From NCBI GenBank assembly GCA_003614735.1, contig KZ992425.1, positions 1-64,000 of the forward strand: a stretch of DNA of 64,000 nt, written 5' to 3'. This DNA is from Thamnocephalis sphaerospora (lineage: Eukaryota > Zoopagomycota > Zoopagomycetes > Zoopagales > Sigmoideomycetaceae). The translations under genes and the position numbers were made by a program. Below the pieces are notes generated by a model. The model was not told where the DNA came from and did not search any database. It worked only from the letters and a program-made list of their open reading frames with translations. Positions 11,615 through 23,147 of this stretch are shown one piece after another; position 1 is the stretch's first letter, and each line of letters starts with the position of its first letter.

Positions 11615-13424
11615 TTAGGCTTTGGCGTTGAGTTTTTCCTAGCAGAAAGCGGGGTGAGCACACGCACACATACACACACACACACACACCATCCGGCATC
11701 CTGCATCGTCGATCCACCTACCAGCGCGCGCGGGCCCATCTCCTCCCACTCCTGCCGCGTTACCCAGAAGCTGTCTCTGTCCTTCATGAGATCGGCAAGG
11801 ACGGCACCGCCCAGGAACACCATGTGTTTGCGACGTGGCGGATCCTCAATGTGTACCTTGAATTTCTGCGACATGCGCGGGCATCACCCTATGCATCAGC
11901 ATCTGACGACCCACTTTCTACACTCTGTATCGGCTGCCGCATACCTTGAGACGCTCAATGTCACCGTTGAGCGTGTGTGTCAGATACAGCTGCTTCACCT
12001 CCTTCTCCAGTCGGCTGGGCAGGCCTGGGTACATGGTCGAGCCACCCGAGAGCACAATGTGCTTGTAGAGATCCGCGCGAATGTCAATATCCGCCGACTG
12101 AATGGTGTTGTAGAGCAGCTCTGGAAAACATAGGCATTAGCGCGAGAACCGAGGGCATGCAATGCTAGCAACCGGAGCGTACCAGCCATGCCAGGCGACT
12201 CGACGTCGATCAACTCGGGCTGGAACAGGCACTCTGGCGCCTCAAAGCGCTCAGAGCCCACCTTGATCACACGGCCATCGGGAAGCTGGACGCAACAAAA
12301 GGGTAAGACGGCGGGCTAAACAGGATGGCAGCACGCAGACCAATCTACCGTGTAGTTCTCCACCAGCACCGTCGTCTCGTTGGCCAGCTTCTGATCCAGA
12401 CCCAGGTCGTAGCTAAGCAATATCCATCAGTCATCCGCCCTTTTGCGTGGCAGCACACGGTGCACCACACGCACCTGACATAGCAGAGCTTCTCCTTGAT
12501 CTGACGGATGGTCTCAAAGTCGGCAGTACGGTTGAACGCATAGCCGCGCAGCAGCAGCAGCTTGATAAGATAGCGCGTTACATCGCGACCGGCCACATCC
12601 AGGCGTCGTGTGACGTGCGGCATCGCGTAGCCATCGTACACCGGGACAATGTGCGTAACGCCGTCGCCAGAATCGATGACCACACCGGTGAGCAGACCTA
12701 ATAGCAGCAGCAGCAGCAGCAACGCACATAACATACACTTGATTAGCCACCACCACATACGTACACATCCCATGACCGCCACCATGTGCCATACCTTGCG
12801 CATACAGCGTAAGCACGGCCTGGATAGCTACGTATACGCCCTGAAAGCCGTACTCCTCAAACATCACTTCGGCCATCTTTTCCCGGTTCTTGAGCGGATT
12901 CATGGGCGGCTCGGTAAGCAGGATCTTTGCGTCTTTGGTATCCACCCGCAGCTTCTCATTGAACGTATAGTCCCAGACGTGGCGCATGTCCTCCCAGTTC
13001 TTAACGATGCCATTCTCCATGGGATACGACATTTGCAGGATGCTGCGCAGTGCCGCTGCTTCATCGCCCACCATGATATCCTTCACCTCCACGTTGCCGA
13101 TTTTTTCTTCGGCACGCAGAATCGGCCGGCCGACCACCGACGGAAAGACATACTCTGGAAAGTTGGAGCCGGCATAGCCGACCTTGGCAAACTATGGGGA
13201 AAACGTCAGTCTTGTTCGTGCACGCTGCGCCTGCCCTAGCCCGTTGCCAGGATGCAACAGAGCCGCCAGCGTCATCGCGCTTAGCCATCAGACGCCACTG
13301 GCTCCGCCATTTGGCTGCGTCCTGTCTGGCACTGCGCCAGCACGCAACACCGCTACACTGGCCCGCACCGTCTGCCACGTACCCCAGTGCCGTTGTCGAC
13401 AACCAGGGTTTTCGACGCGTCCAT
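11615..13424 (-). CDS. ARP2: Actin-related protein 2 (Arp2/3 complex subunit)
   Basis: Arp2 and Arp3 form the seed of branched actin filaments at endocytic patches. Eight exons (13424-13383, 13191-12795, 12697-12475, 12412-12349, 12285-12183, 12120-11945, 11865-11722, 11638-11615) sum to 1173 nt, exactly 390 residues, the family length. Diagnostic Arp2 text includes [94 protein letters not shown] and [20 protein letters not shown]. The last exon is only 24 nt and encodes EKLNAKA-stop, matching the usual EKLG-type end. It follows an intron filled with a TG/CA microsatellite. Reading through that intron would give a longer but nonsensical tail, so splicing is the better model. Confidence 0.95.
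11661..11691 (+). repeat. CA/TG microsatellite inside the last ARP2 intron
   Basis: A run of about 14 CA dinucleotides with two interruptions, lying inside the 83-nt final intron of ARP2, close to the acceptor of a 24-nt terminal exon. Length changes here could affect splicing. Confidence 0.8.
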
Positions 13425-13653
13425 GGCGGCGATGGATGGCACACGTACACACGCAGTAAGAGCGGAGAATAGAAAGATGCCGCGGTGACAACAGGCAGCG
13501 TCGCGGATGAAGTAAGTAGCAGTAACAAGGACAAACGATGACAACGACCGTATGGAATGAGTCGGTGCGGGTGAGGTGAGTGGTGCGATGACGACCATGA
13601 CCACATGCGGCGTTTAGATGGATCTTATTGCTCGACATGCAGACATACACCGT

Positions 13654-15047
13654 CTATGCTTGATCCATCACGTCGGCCTCCATCTCCTCTTCATCCTCGT
13701 CGTCGGCATTCTCCCACTCTTCGAGAAAGGCGGCCAGCTGCTCCGGAAGAGGCACCGATGCAGCAACCGCTTCCTTGAGATGGTCGATGGCTTGGGCGTA
13801 GCAGGCCGTCTCAGCGGTCTCGTCGCCAGCCATGTTACCCTGGTTGATCTCGCATTCGGCCAGTTGCACAAGAATCCGGCCTAGCGTGCCCACATCCTGC
13901 TTGTCTTTACTCGCAAGCTGCCGTGCCGCCAAAAGGTCTTGCTGGGCCTGATCAAGCCACTCACGCACTTGATGCTGTGTGTCTGGATTCATCATGCCTG
14001 CACCCTCATCCTCGTCCTCGTCCTCGTCATCTTCCTGCTCCATCCACCAGTTGGCAAGCGACAAATTGGCCGTGGCAAGGCCCATGTGCATTGCCACGGT
14101 TGGGGTCTCTGCAAAAAGAACGAGCGGATCAGCTCAGCGTGCGTATACATCTGGACCCGTTCATCAGATATCACTTGCTTTTAGCTGTGGCGAAACGATC
14201 TAGCGCGGCACGACACCAGTACTCGCGACCTTCCCAGTCGTCGCGCAAATCGGCGTGGGCCTGCTCCAGGTTGCCCAGCAGACCTAGCGTCTCCACTGCT
14301 TCCTCGCTATCCTCTGGATACTGCGCCAGAGCGCGCACAATGCACTCGGCCGCCTGTTTGGCGAGTGCATCGACGTGCGGCGTGCCTATGGCGCGTCCCG
14401 TCTCCTCGGCAATCTCGCGCAGCAGAGTACGTGCCTGTGCAAACGCCATCATATCGCATTCCCTTATCATTAGCTGTAATCTAGCCGCCAACGTTTGCAA
14501 CACAGCAGCCCACCTTACTGAAGAAGACGCGTCCCTGAGCCACACACAGCTCTTGGCTGCTTTCATCGGACGACGCGGTCTCCTTTGACGACGGCCGCAC
14601 AAACTCTTCGGCCAGCTGTAGAAAGCCGGCCGCTGTGTCGGGCGATTCATCTTCAAGCAACTCGCTTAGCTCACAAAGTGCCACAGCATAGGTGGCGTAG
14701 AAACGGGGAGGTGGTGGTGCGTCTTCAGACGCATTGCGCAGAATACGGTCGCAGTCGTGCACCGTGCCCTGCAGCAGCAGACGCGCTTTGGTCGGGTCGT
14801 CGGCTGCGCGCGTTTGCGTTTCCGTTAGCGCCATATCCGCTACGGTCATATGGTGCTTGCAGCGTCACTTACCCACCAGCGCCATGGCATTTTTCAACAG
14901 CACCGTCGCTTCGCCCACCTCGTCGACCGCCTCGTCACCGCCCTGCAGCCAGACCGTCTGGTCCTCGCCCTCCTCCTCCATTTTGGCGCGTTTGCTCTGC
15001 GCAGACTTTTTCAGCCCCAGTGGGCGACGCTTTGGCTGTTCACTCAT
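13654..15047 (-). CDS. ETT1: Ett1/Nro1 family protein (enhancer of translation termination / Ofd1 inhibitor)
   Basis: Ett1 in budding yeast affects stop-codon readthrough; its fission-yeast relative Nro1 controls the dioxygenase Ofd1 in oxygen response. Four exons (15047-14873, 14839-14514, 14473-14179, 14108-13654) sum to 1251 nt, or 416 residues. The N-terminus has the family hallmark KRRPLGLKKSAQSKRAK, a basic nuclear-type signal. Then come TPR-like helices (LLLQGTVHDCDRILRNA, ATYAVALCELSELLEDE, EYWCRAALDRFATA). The C-terminal half has an acidic EDDEDEDEDEG stretch and an acidic tail. The first intron is only 33 nt. The third intron uses a GC donor (gcaagt, at 14178), which is the only donor that joins exons 3 and 4 in frame. 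Confidence 0.8.
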
Positions 15048-15190
15048 GACGAACTGGCGATGCAATGGGTCAAGGGTAGACTGGTGCGCGTGCCTGAACA
15101 AGTAGAAAGAAGCACTGGCGTTTTTTCTTTGCAGCCAAACGGGCACACGCACACAGACACGAACCGCGCACACCTGCACGCCATGCTACC

Positions 15191-16138
15191 CTACTCGAAG
15201 CCGATGAGCTCCACCTCAAAGATAAGACGCTGGTTCGGACCGATGCTGTCATGATTGCGCCATCCGCATGAGTTGGCGAGCGAGCGGCACTCCCTGCGCC
15301 TGCGCTCACGTACCCGGCATCCGGCATGCCCTTCTTGCCATACGCCCACTCTGGCTCGATCGTCAGCTTGGCCTTTTCGCCCTTGGACATGGTAACAAGC
15401 GCCTCGTCCCAGCCACGAATCACGCGGCCCGTGCCAACTAGACGCGTTCGCTTGCACATTAGACGTGGACGTTCAGACACGCCAATGCGCACCTGCGCTG
15501 TCACGCACCCTTGAACTTGAGCGGCTGCAACTGCCTCTTGCCGCGCTTCTTCTCGGTGTTGGTATCAAACACCGTGCCGTCCTCCAGCATGCCCTTGTAC
15601 CAGACCGACACCATGTCGTTCTTCTTGGGAAAGTTGACGCGGTCGCCCTTTTTCAGCACTGCTTTGGCATACTTTGGCGGGCCTTCGTCCTCCACCGGTG
15701 CACTGGCTGCTGCTGTCGCAGCGGCCGTCTCCGCAGGCGCTGCCGCACTAGCGGCTTTCTTTGCCGCTGCTACCGGTGCCTCGTCAGCCGCACTGTGTGC
15801 GCAACACCCGTCGTAAGCATATAGGCATGCCAGCATAACGCGACAAGCACCGACCGGAATGCTTTTTCCGCAAACAAGGCTTCATAAGCAGCTGCCAGCG
15901 CGTCCTTGCTCTGCGTCTTGGCCACGTTCTTTATCTGACCGTTGAGCTTGCGCGCCACCAAGAACTAGGACGTTGCACGTACGTCAGCGTGTTGCGCCAC
16001 CACCGCTGACTACCGTTCCACTGTACGCTTACGCACATCGTTGCTGGCATGCTCATGCAGCCAAGTGACGAGATCCTTTTTGGAGACCTCGTCAGACGCG
16101 AGCTGCTCGCTCGTCCACGTGCGTTGAGGCTCAGCCAT
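15191..16138 (-). CDS. FKBP25-type nuclear peptidyl-prolyl isomerase (FKBP3 homologue)
   Basis: Five exons (16138-16037, 15964-15855, 15792-15509, 15437-15314, 15245-15191) give 224 residues, the length of animal FKBP25. The N-terminal basic tilted helix bundle is present (RTWTSEQLASDEVSKKDLV, LNGQIKNVAKTQSKDALAAA); in animals it binds nucleic acid. An Ala/Lys linker leads to the FKBP fold: EGPPKYAKAVLKKGDRVNFP, VWYKGMLEDGTVFDTN, VGTGRVIRGWDEAL, SKGEKAKLTIEPEWAYG and LIFEVELIGF. The Trp and Tyr residues that line the FK506/proline pocket are kept. The catalytic fold is therefore probably active; a nuclear role in chromatin or ribosome assembly is inferred from the family. All introns are GT-AG, about 62-72 nt. 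Confidence 0.92.
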
Positions 16139-16343
16139 GACAGTACAAGCGGAGAAAGTAGTGTAAGGAAAAGATGCAGGCAACAGACAAGTGCATATAC
16201 GCACACATACGCACACATGCATACACACACGTCATCTCAGCTACAATCACAAACAAGCGGGTTTATGAACAAACGCCTCGTCCATGAGCCTGCAGCCATC
16301 ACAGTGCCAACGAGGAGGTAAAACGGGCTTTGGCATCGCCTGG

Positions 16344-17194
16344 CTAAGCAGACGCGTTCAGCGACTGCAGATACTCGACGCGAAACTTGTTTTGCTCCGC
16401 TGGTCTGTTGATGGGCGTCCACTTGGGCTCCTACGCAACAGAAAAGAGCAATGCCACATCAGCGACCGTCTGGCACACACACAGCACCCAGCCACAATTC
16501 ACCTCCTGGAACAGACGCATCGCGTGGATAAAGTTGTTGATATCGGGCGTAAAGCGGTGGTAGATGCCCGCCGGCTATGCCAGCTTTGACGTCAGTCGTC
16601 GTGTGTCTGCTGCCATCGTTCTATTTGCCACTCACCACGATCAAAAGATCGTTACGCTCAACGTGGATACGAATCCAATCATCGTTTCCATCTACGCCAG
16701 CTATGAGCGAATGCGTATGATGGCTCGGCTGTCATTCTCATTACCTACCGCGCACATCAAAGTAGCCGGAGCCTTCGAGGATGTAGCGGATCTCCTCGTC
16801 TTCGTGCAGGTGTCTATGACCCATTGGTGAGCTTATGCTCGCATCTGCAAGCAAGACACTCGATTGGCTTACTCGGTGAAGAAGATTTTAAGCTTCTCAT
16901 CGTAGCCGGGCAGACGGTCTGGCGCAATGACAACCTGTCATTAACATGCGTGAGCCAAATGCTTTGCAGGGTCGCCCTGGTGTCTCAAATCGGCCGACAT
17001 ACTTCATCGCGGTTCTTGTAGGAGCGTTCCCGACACACATCCTCCAGACGCTCTAGGCGGTCCTCGCCGCCCAGACTCCAGTAGAGCACGCCCACGCGCT
17101 TGAGGTCCTCTTCCGAAACAGGACGCGGCGGTGAAAAGCTGTGCTCTTCACGCGGATCCTGGCTGTCGCCCTGGTGATAGTAGTAGGCGCGCAT
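16344..17194 (-). CDS. ADI1: Acireductone dioxygenase (methionine salvage)
   Basis: The enzyme converts acireductone to the keto-acid precursor of methionine, using Fe2+ or Ni2+. Six exons (17194-17003, 16934-16873, 16813-16749, 16691-16636, 16574-16503, 16430-16344) sum to 534 nt, or 177 residues, the family length. It begins [10 protein letters not shown]. Metal ligands are visible in [20 protein letters not shown] (His, His, Glu), with a fourth His in [11 protein letters not shown]. The end reads [13 protein letters not shown]. At exon 4, two AG acceptors are possible; the one giving [11 protein letters not shown] fits the family best. Introns are 57-72 nt, GT-AG. It is a cupin-fold enzyme of cytoplasm and nucleus. 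Confidence 0.94.
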
Positions 17195-17609
17195 GATTGA
17201 AGCGTAGCGTGGCAGGCAAAAAGAACGGTGCGTAATGAGTGGGTACAAGGCGCGAGGGAATAAGGAGCGAAGCTTGCCGACGGAACACCGCGGCCAAAAC
17301 TCGCGCGCCTTTTCTAGCCGCACGGCCCAAGCCATACGTAAGCACTGTATGCTGTGCTACCGCCGATACGCCACGCACTACAGAGTGCGGTGCTGCAGCC
17401 TGTAAGCGCGTTGCTCAGCCGGCGGTAGGATCGCGTCATCGTTACGGCGTACGGATCCATGGTGGTAAATCCGCATGATTATGAGATTCAGACCAGGAGA
17501 TTGCACAGCACAAATGCCACGGGTGCCATACCTGTTACCGCCCCATACTTTCAAGCTACACTCTTGCCATTTCCTCATCTCGTACGTGCACATTCACCAC
17601 CACCGCACC

Positions 17610-17966
17610 ATGTCGTACTTTGCCGAAGTCCGAGCTTATCTGTCGCCGCGTCCTATGGAGGGTAAGTGGTGCGCTGCGTAGGTCGGCGCAGCCGGCACGC
17701 TGCTTACAGACATGAACGTGCCATCCTCTCTCCCCCTCTTCCTGAAAACGCTAGCGGCCGACCCAGCAAAGATGCATCCGGCCTTTTTCGCGCGCCACGC
17801 TGCCATTGTGCCGCAGCGGAACGTCCATGGCCCGCCGGCTGTGGTCGAGGCACACTGTAATGCGCATGCCACCCAGCGCTCGCCCATTTTCCAGGGTTAT
17901 GCTTGGCAAAAGTCTGGCGTTGTGGGTGTGGTTGCCGGTCAAAACGCCCTACTAGCACATCTGTGA
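17610..17966 (+). CDS. Small two-exon protein of unknown function
   Basis: Exon 1 is 17610-17661 (start in caccaccgcaccATG) and exon 2 is 17710-17966. The 48-nt intron is GT-AG and the sum is 309 nt, or 102 residues. The protein begins MSYFAEVRAYLSPRPMEGDM and continues with PSSLPLFLKTLAADPAKMHP and RSPIFQGYAWQKSG. I do not recognise a family. Its size and the Pro/aromatic-rich text would suit a small mitochondrial or structural protein, but that is speculation. It is divergent from the acireductone dioxygenase gene, about 415 bp apart. A second intron after YAWQK with a longer third exon is also possible. Confidence 0.4.
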
Positions 17967-18709
17967 TATTGCCGTGGTGTCCATCTATGGCAACGCCCTG
18001 TTCGTTTGCAAGACGCGTTTGTACTAGTGTCTTCAATAGAATGTCCGATCGAGTGTTTGATGTCTCCGTCGGTGGTAGCCATGGACAGTGGTATTGCAGT
18101 TCGTAAGGTGTCACGCAGAGAGGGGCTGCATTGCAAAAGCCAAGGCGAAAGGGGCAGCGCGGACAGGCGCAACACGTGGTGGCCGGGACATGCGAGCATG
18201 TCGCGAGGAATGGTCACACTGTGCTGGCAGCCACATGCAACGCGCAATGCATGGTCGCAGCAGCCTGCACTCTGGCGACCTACATGGACCGCCCACCTCC
18301 TGCACCGTTGGCGGAAGAGCAGCGGTGGTAGCAACGGCCGGCTGCATCTGTCCGCTTGCTGTTCTGCACGCACTTTGTCCTCCTGCTTCGCCATCGACAT
18401 ACGCACTGTGCTTCCTATTTCATCACACTACCTGCATTGCACAGCAACAGCAACGCTGCCGTTGTTTCAGACATACCAGTTGGTAAAACAGCTACGGCCG
18501 GTGGTACACACCGGATCTACCTAGTCTTGTGACGCCGTCAAGTTGATGAACAGGCGGATGCAACGACCGCCTACTTGGCGTTGATCTGCGGCTATCGGTA
18601 TTCCTCCGCTGGATTTCGCAAACTTGCTTGCTGCAGCCTCAATTAGCATTCGTGTTCACATACACGGGGCGCACCGGCAGCCACAACCGCGCAACCCACC
18701 GCTGTCGCC
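17967..18709. other. Intergenic region upstream of the first 7TM gene
   Basis: These roughly 740 bp contain overlapping short open frames of 60-170 codons on both strands, all Cys/His/Arg-rich and without domain resemblance or splice support. I see no RNA gene or clear repeat. Confidence 0.45.
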
Positions 18710-20013
18710 ATGCTGGCAAAGCGCTTCATCTATGCGATTGCCATCAGCGCATCGCAAGGACTGGCGCTGCTGGTGCTACCGGTGATTGCCGCCATATTCT
18801 GGATGCGGTGCCGCTCGACCATTGGCCGCCTGTCGCTCGTGGCCCTTGCAGTGGACATTCTCTACGCTGCACTCCTGTTGCTTGAAGAAACTGTAGTGCT
18901 GGACCAGATATGGACCACGCCGACCCTCTGTCGCTATGCGCTTGCTGCTCGGTAAGTGGCACCAGCCGCGACAATAGTCACCGACATGCTCTAACGTGCG
19001 CATACACGCGCTACAGGCTCTTTTTCATGGCGCTGAGCACCAGCTGCACCTCACTGCTCGCCATCTACTCGCACATCCACCTGATGCCGCGCTATCGGAC
19101 AAAGCTGCCAAATCGTCATTTGGCCTACGGTGCAGCCTGGCTCGCCATGCTGGAGCTGGTGCTGCTCACCATCTGGTCGCGATATCCGGGCAACATGTCT
19201 GCTCTTCAGACACACATGCAGACCAACTCCATTGAAGACCAGACGCCGCTCGAGATTGCCACTGCGGCCGACGCTGACGCCGGTCTTCAAGTCCGGATGG
19301 TGTGTGCTGCCGATCCGACGCACGCTATTGCCACACAGCTTACTTTTGGCGCCATGGTCCTGCTTCTTTGGGGCCTGGCCATGTACGCGCTGGGCAGCAT
19401 GTACCGCCGTGTGCACGCCATACGCCGCCCAACCCCGGGCATCATTGCACGGCGCCGATCCATCATCTTTGCTGCGGCTGCCCTCTGTCTGAATGTAACG
19501 CCGTACATTGTCTACACGCTGATCAGCGCCATGGCCGGTCACAATGGCGCCAGTGCTGGCGGCGCGGACACCGCCATCACGCGGCTGCAGGTGAACCAGA
19601 TGGACCGCCATCGAGCGTCCATTCATTTGTTTCGCTTCATTGCTGTCTACATGCTATTCTCCGGCCCGCTGCTCTCGCTGCTACACTGGCTTCCGCTGCT
19701 GTGGTGCACGCTACGCAAAGGCGACCCGTTTGTAGCGCAACGTCTGCACGCACGCTGGGACCGATTGCGTATGCGCGCCGCGCCCGTATCCGCCACTCCG
19801 CGCGACACCACAGCCGGCAGTCGCCTGAATAGCATGCTGGATGATTACCGATCGTCCATTGCCGCACAGGCCATGTCCGTGCGCCAGTCGTACCAGACCG
19901 ACCGCTCGTCGGCCACCGACGCGTCGCCAATGAGTCTTGGCGAAGAGGTGAGGCCGATCAACAACGCGCACACCAACAGCGACAACCAGGCCGGTCGGAT
20001 GGTGTGCGATTAG
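18710..20013 (+). CDS. Seven-transmembrane receptor-like protein, short paralogue
   Basis: Two exons (18710-18951 and 19017-20013; 65-nt GT-AG intron) give 412 residues. Seven hydrophobic segments are visible at about residues 8-30, 40-60, 80-102, 116-134, 186-208, 229-251 and 286-315. The loop pattern fits a GPCR-like protein. Cys74 lies just before TM3 and Cys177 in the TM4-TM5 loop, the positions of the usual extracellular disulphide. The text after Cys177 (CAADPTHAI) matches the giant downstream protein (C...PTHAI at its residues 164-177), as does the TM2 text (RLSLVALAVDILYAA against RLTSLAALLDLAYAG). The last 80 residues are a hydrophilic Ser/Thr-rich tail with no repeats. No named receptor class is recognised; ligand and G-protein coupling are unknown. 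Confidence 0.75.
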
Positions 20014-23000
20014 GTGGCTGCAGTAGCCGCCCACATTTGTGTTGGATGATGTTGGGAATGGGCCGATGATGTAGCATTGCTTGCACATGCGGTCGATGCA
20101 ATTGTGCATTTCCCACCCACATCCACTGGCCTGCCTACGCCCCGTGCAATTAGAAGCCACGCACCTTGGACACAGTCTGAATGTCGGCCCGGCGATGGCC
20201 ATGCTCTTTGCATGCAATTGGCGCAAGCACAGCGCGCTACAGCGTGCTTGTTGTCTGTTGTCTGCAAGTAAACCTATATCTATATCTATATATAGTCTAT
20301 AGACGCTAGTCCACATTTAGATGTTGCACGTCACACGGCCAGATGGCAGTCGGGCGAAATGGTACGCCTATCACCACTGCGTCTAATCGGCGCACGCCTA
20401 GCTGAAGCGTGCTTGGCCGATGTATGCATGGGGACACCTGGATGCACCTGGATACGGTGAGGGCGCTGTGCTTGGTCCCTGGGCGGTGTCTGGCGGGTCA
20501 TCTCAGGACGCACACCTGATGCGCCGCCCGCGGACGTAGCAGCTACCCCGATGGGCGATAATGCCGTGCATAGGGCGCGGCGGTGAAACACACGAGGGTT
20601 TGTACGGCGTAGCACGCAGGCCAGCAAGCATCGGGTGGGCGCGTCAACGATTAACCCTCGCGGACCACCCTGTTTGGGGCCGACTAAACAGGTCAGATTG
20701 CACATGCAAACAGGCCGCGTATTGGTCCACAATGGCTCGGCAACGGTGCACCACCAACCGCACCGCCTGCGAAGCACCCTGGGATGCTGTTGTGCAAGTG
20801 TGTGGCGGCGGCATGAAGCATAGTCGGCGCGCATGAGCTTGAGTGAGCCGGTCGTGTTGCTGCATGCGACACGTCATCGCTGGCATTTTGTACGTTTGCT
20901 CGCGCCATGTCACACGGATGCACCGCGGCCAGCTGCGTTGTTGTTGTCGCCGCTGCCGCTGCGTCGCCTGCAACTTTGCCATCGCTACTTGCCGTTGCAA
21001 CATGTGTGTGTGTGTGTGGATGCGCCGCAAATGGCGTAGCGGCCACGCCGTCGCTGCCATTGCGTTTGATAGTGTGTGCGTGCTTACCAGTATGTCTACG
21101 TCACGCCTTAGCAGCAGGGGTCTATCCCCAACCTATGCTTTGCAACCAATCAGCACGTGCCGACACACCAGCACATTTTTACGCTCTACTTTGCATACGC
21201 TCTGTGGCGCACAGTCACGTCCACGCTTGGCTGGCACCTCGTATGTCCGCACCCGGCGGCGCTCCGATTGCGGTGGGTGCAGCGTGCAAACGCATAGGCT
21301 GCACCGCGGGATGCAGGTTGCGCTTGACGGCGCTGCACATGCGGTCGGCATTGCATGGGTGCTCTGTCGCTGACGCCATGGCCTATGGGCACGTCGCCAT
21401 CTTGGGTGTATCGTGTCGCCCGGCGGGCGGCGCACGGACAAGTGGCGGAAGGTGGCCGGACTGATAGGCGGCCATGCCGGGTGGGACCAGGCGCCGCCGT
21501 TCAAATGTGTTGCACAGGCAGAGCAATGGCTGACCTCCATTTTGGGCCTCGGCCTCGCCGAGATATGCGCACGCCACCCGTGTCGACGTCGTCGCTGCCT
21601 TTATCGCGCCGCATCGCCGAACGCCCGCCCGCTTTGGGTCATTGCTCGCGCATTTCCATCCGGCACATCCGGCTGCCTCTTCTTCTCTTTGCCCGCTTTC
21701 ACCACCATTCCCTCGTCCTCATCCCACTTTCCACTCAAGCACGTTTGCGCAGTCTGTCTAGCCGACGCATTGTACGGCATCAGGCTCCGGTAGGTGGCGT
21801 TTGATGGCATGCGCAAGCACATACATGAGAAGGGGTGTGCGCTTTGCGGGGTATATGCGCTCCACACAGTGCTAACCAGTCGACTCCGACCCATGCTGGC
21901 GACGCTTAATCCTGGATACGCGTTGCTGCGCCGACCAGCTGTGTATACACCCGTTCCTCTCCATCTCTCTATCGTTGGCGTGGCTGTCGCTGCTAGCGTC
22001 TCTGTCGTTGCTGTCGCTAGCTTGTGTGGCGTCCTATCGCTGTCGCGTTGGTCCCCGGGCTAGTCTCTCGGCAGTGTGCTTGCGCGCTCTTACGCCCGCA
22101 TATCTGCTTACCCTGTTGCTCGCCCACTGCGGTGTGTGCGTGCACTGAACGTCGTTGTTACTTGGCTGTCGGATAGCATTAGGCTGTTTGCCCTAGGCAC
22201 ACCTACTGTCTGGTTGTTGGTGGTGTTTGCTTGCTGCTCTTGCGTCTCCTCCCATTGACATTTGCACCATTGGTTGCTCTGTCACTTTATCGCACATTTC
22301 CGCCCTGTTTCCTCTCTCTCTCTCTTCTCGCCTATTCAACTTTTGGCTGTGCGCTATCTGCGTTAGCTTTGCTAACAATTCGTCGTGTGCGTTCTCGCTT
22401 GCTGCTTGTGCGCTGCTTGCTGTTGCGTCTGTGTTTGCGTTTAATCGCCCTCGACTGGTGCGTATCCTCGGGTGCGTATCGTGGTTTGGGCCAAAAAAAA
22501 GGCGTCTCGCTGCCATCGCTGCTGTCGGTCGTGTGCTGGACACGCGTGCGTTTGCTACCTTTGGGCTGCAGGCGTTCGCACTCCGCAACGTTCGCTAGCC
22601 AGTCGCTCCGGTTAGCCGGTCGGCGGTCGCCATACGCGTTCTAAAAGCGTATTGTGTTGTTTGCGTCTATTCTCCGCGCGCCCTCCTCGTGAGTGTGTCT
22701 GTGTGTGGCTGACTTTGTGCAAAGTCGGTTATCCACTACCGCTTAACGGTCCGCCTTTCCTGACGTGCTTGTCTGTCGACATTGCACGTGTCGCCCCTTC
22801 CATCCCGCCTGCGCCTCAAATTTCCTGTCCTCCGCCACCACCACCACCATCACGACCTGGTGATTTCACCTGTTGTCCTTTGCGGCTGTATCTAGTATCA
22901 CGTCGCATCGTGTCATCAGTCACCTTGCCAATAGTGCACGCGTGTGTTTGTTTCGTTCTGCTTTGTGAATATCATTACCCAATCTAGTCGCTTTGGTTGA

Positions 23001-23147
23001 ACGCTTGCACGCCATTTCAGTAGTCGCTATTGCTGTCTACGGCTGTTGCGCGTCCCGATTGCTGCTGCATTGTCTGTTTTTTCTTTTTCGCGCTTTTTCA
23101 TTCGTCTATAGTTAGCTTCAATTCCAACGTGCACCGCCACATCCGCC
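20014..23147. other. 3.1-kb region with long pyrimidine-rich leader before the giant gene
   Basis: The first part has a short AT-rich tatatctatatctatatata stretch (about 20270-20300). From about 21600 to 23147 the + strand is strongly C/T-rich (runs like ctctctctctcttctcgcc at 22310-22330, ccgccaccaccaccaccatc near 22830). This looks like an extended promoter plus 5' untranslated leader, possibly with leader introns. Open frames of up to 185 codons (for example 20907-21464) are low-complexity and I do not call them. Confidence 0.45.

Noticed and set aside
11455-11874. Read-through ARP2 tail containing Cys-Val repeats
   Set aside because: The repeat is a microsatellite in an intron; splicing restores the expected short EKLN C-terminus and exact frame.
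20907-21464. A 185-codon + strand frame with Cys/Val/Ala text
   Set aside because: Biased composition, no domain, no splice context; overlapped by equally long frames in other phases.
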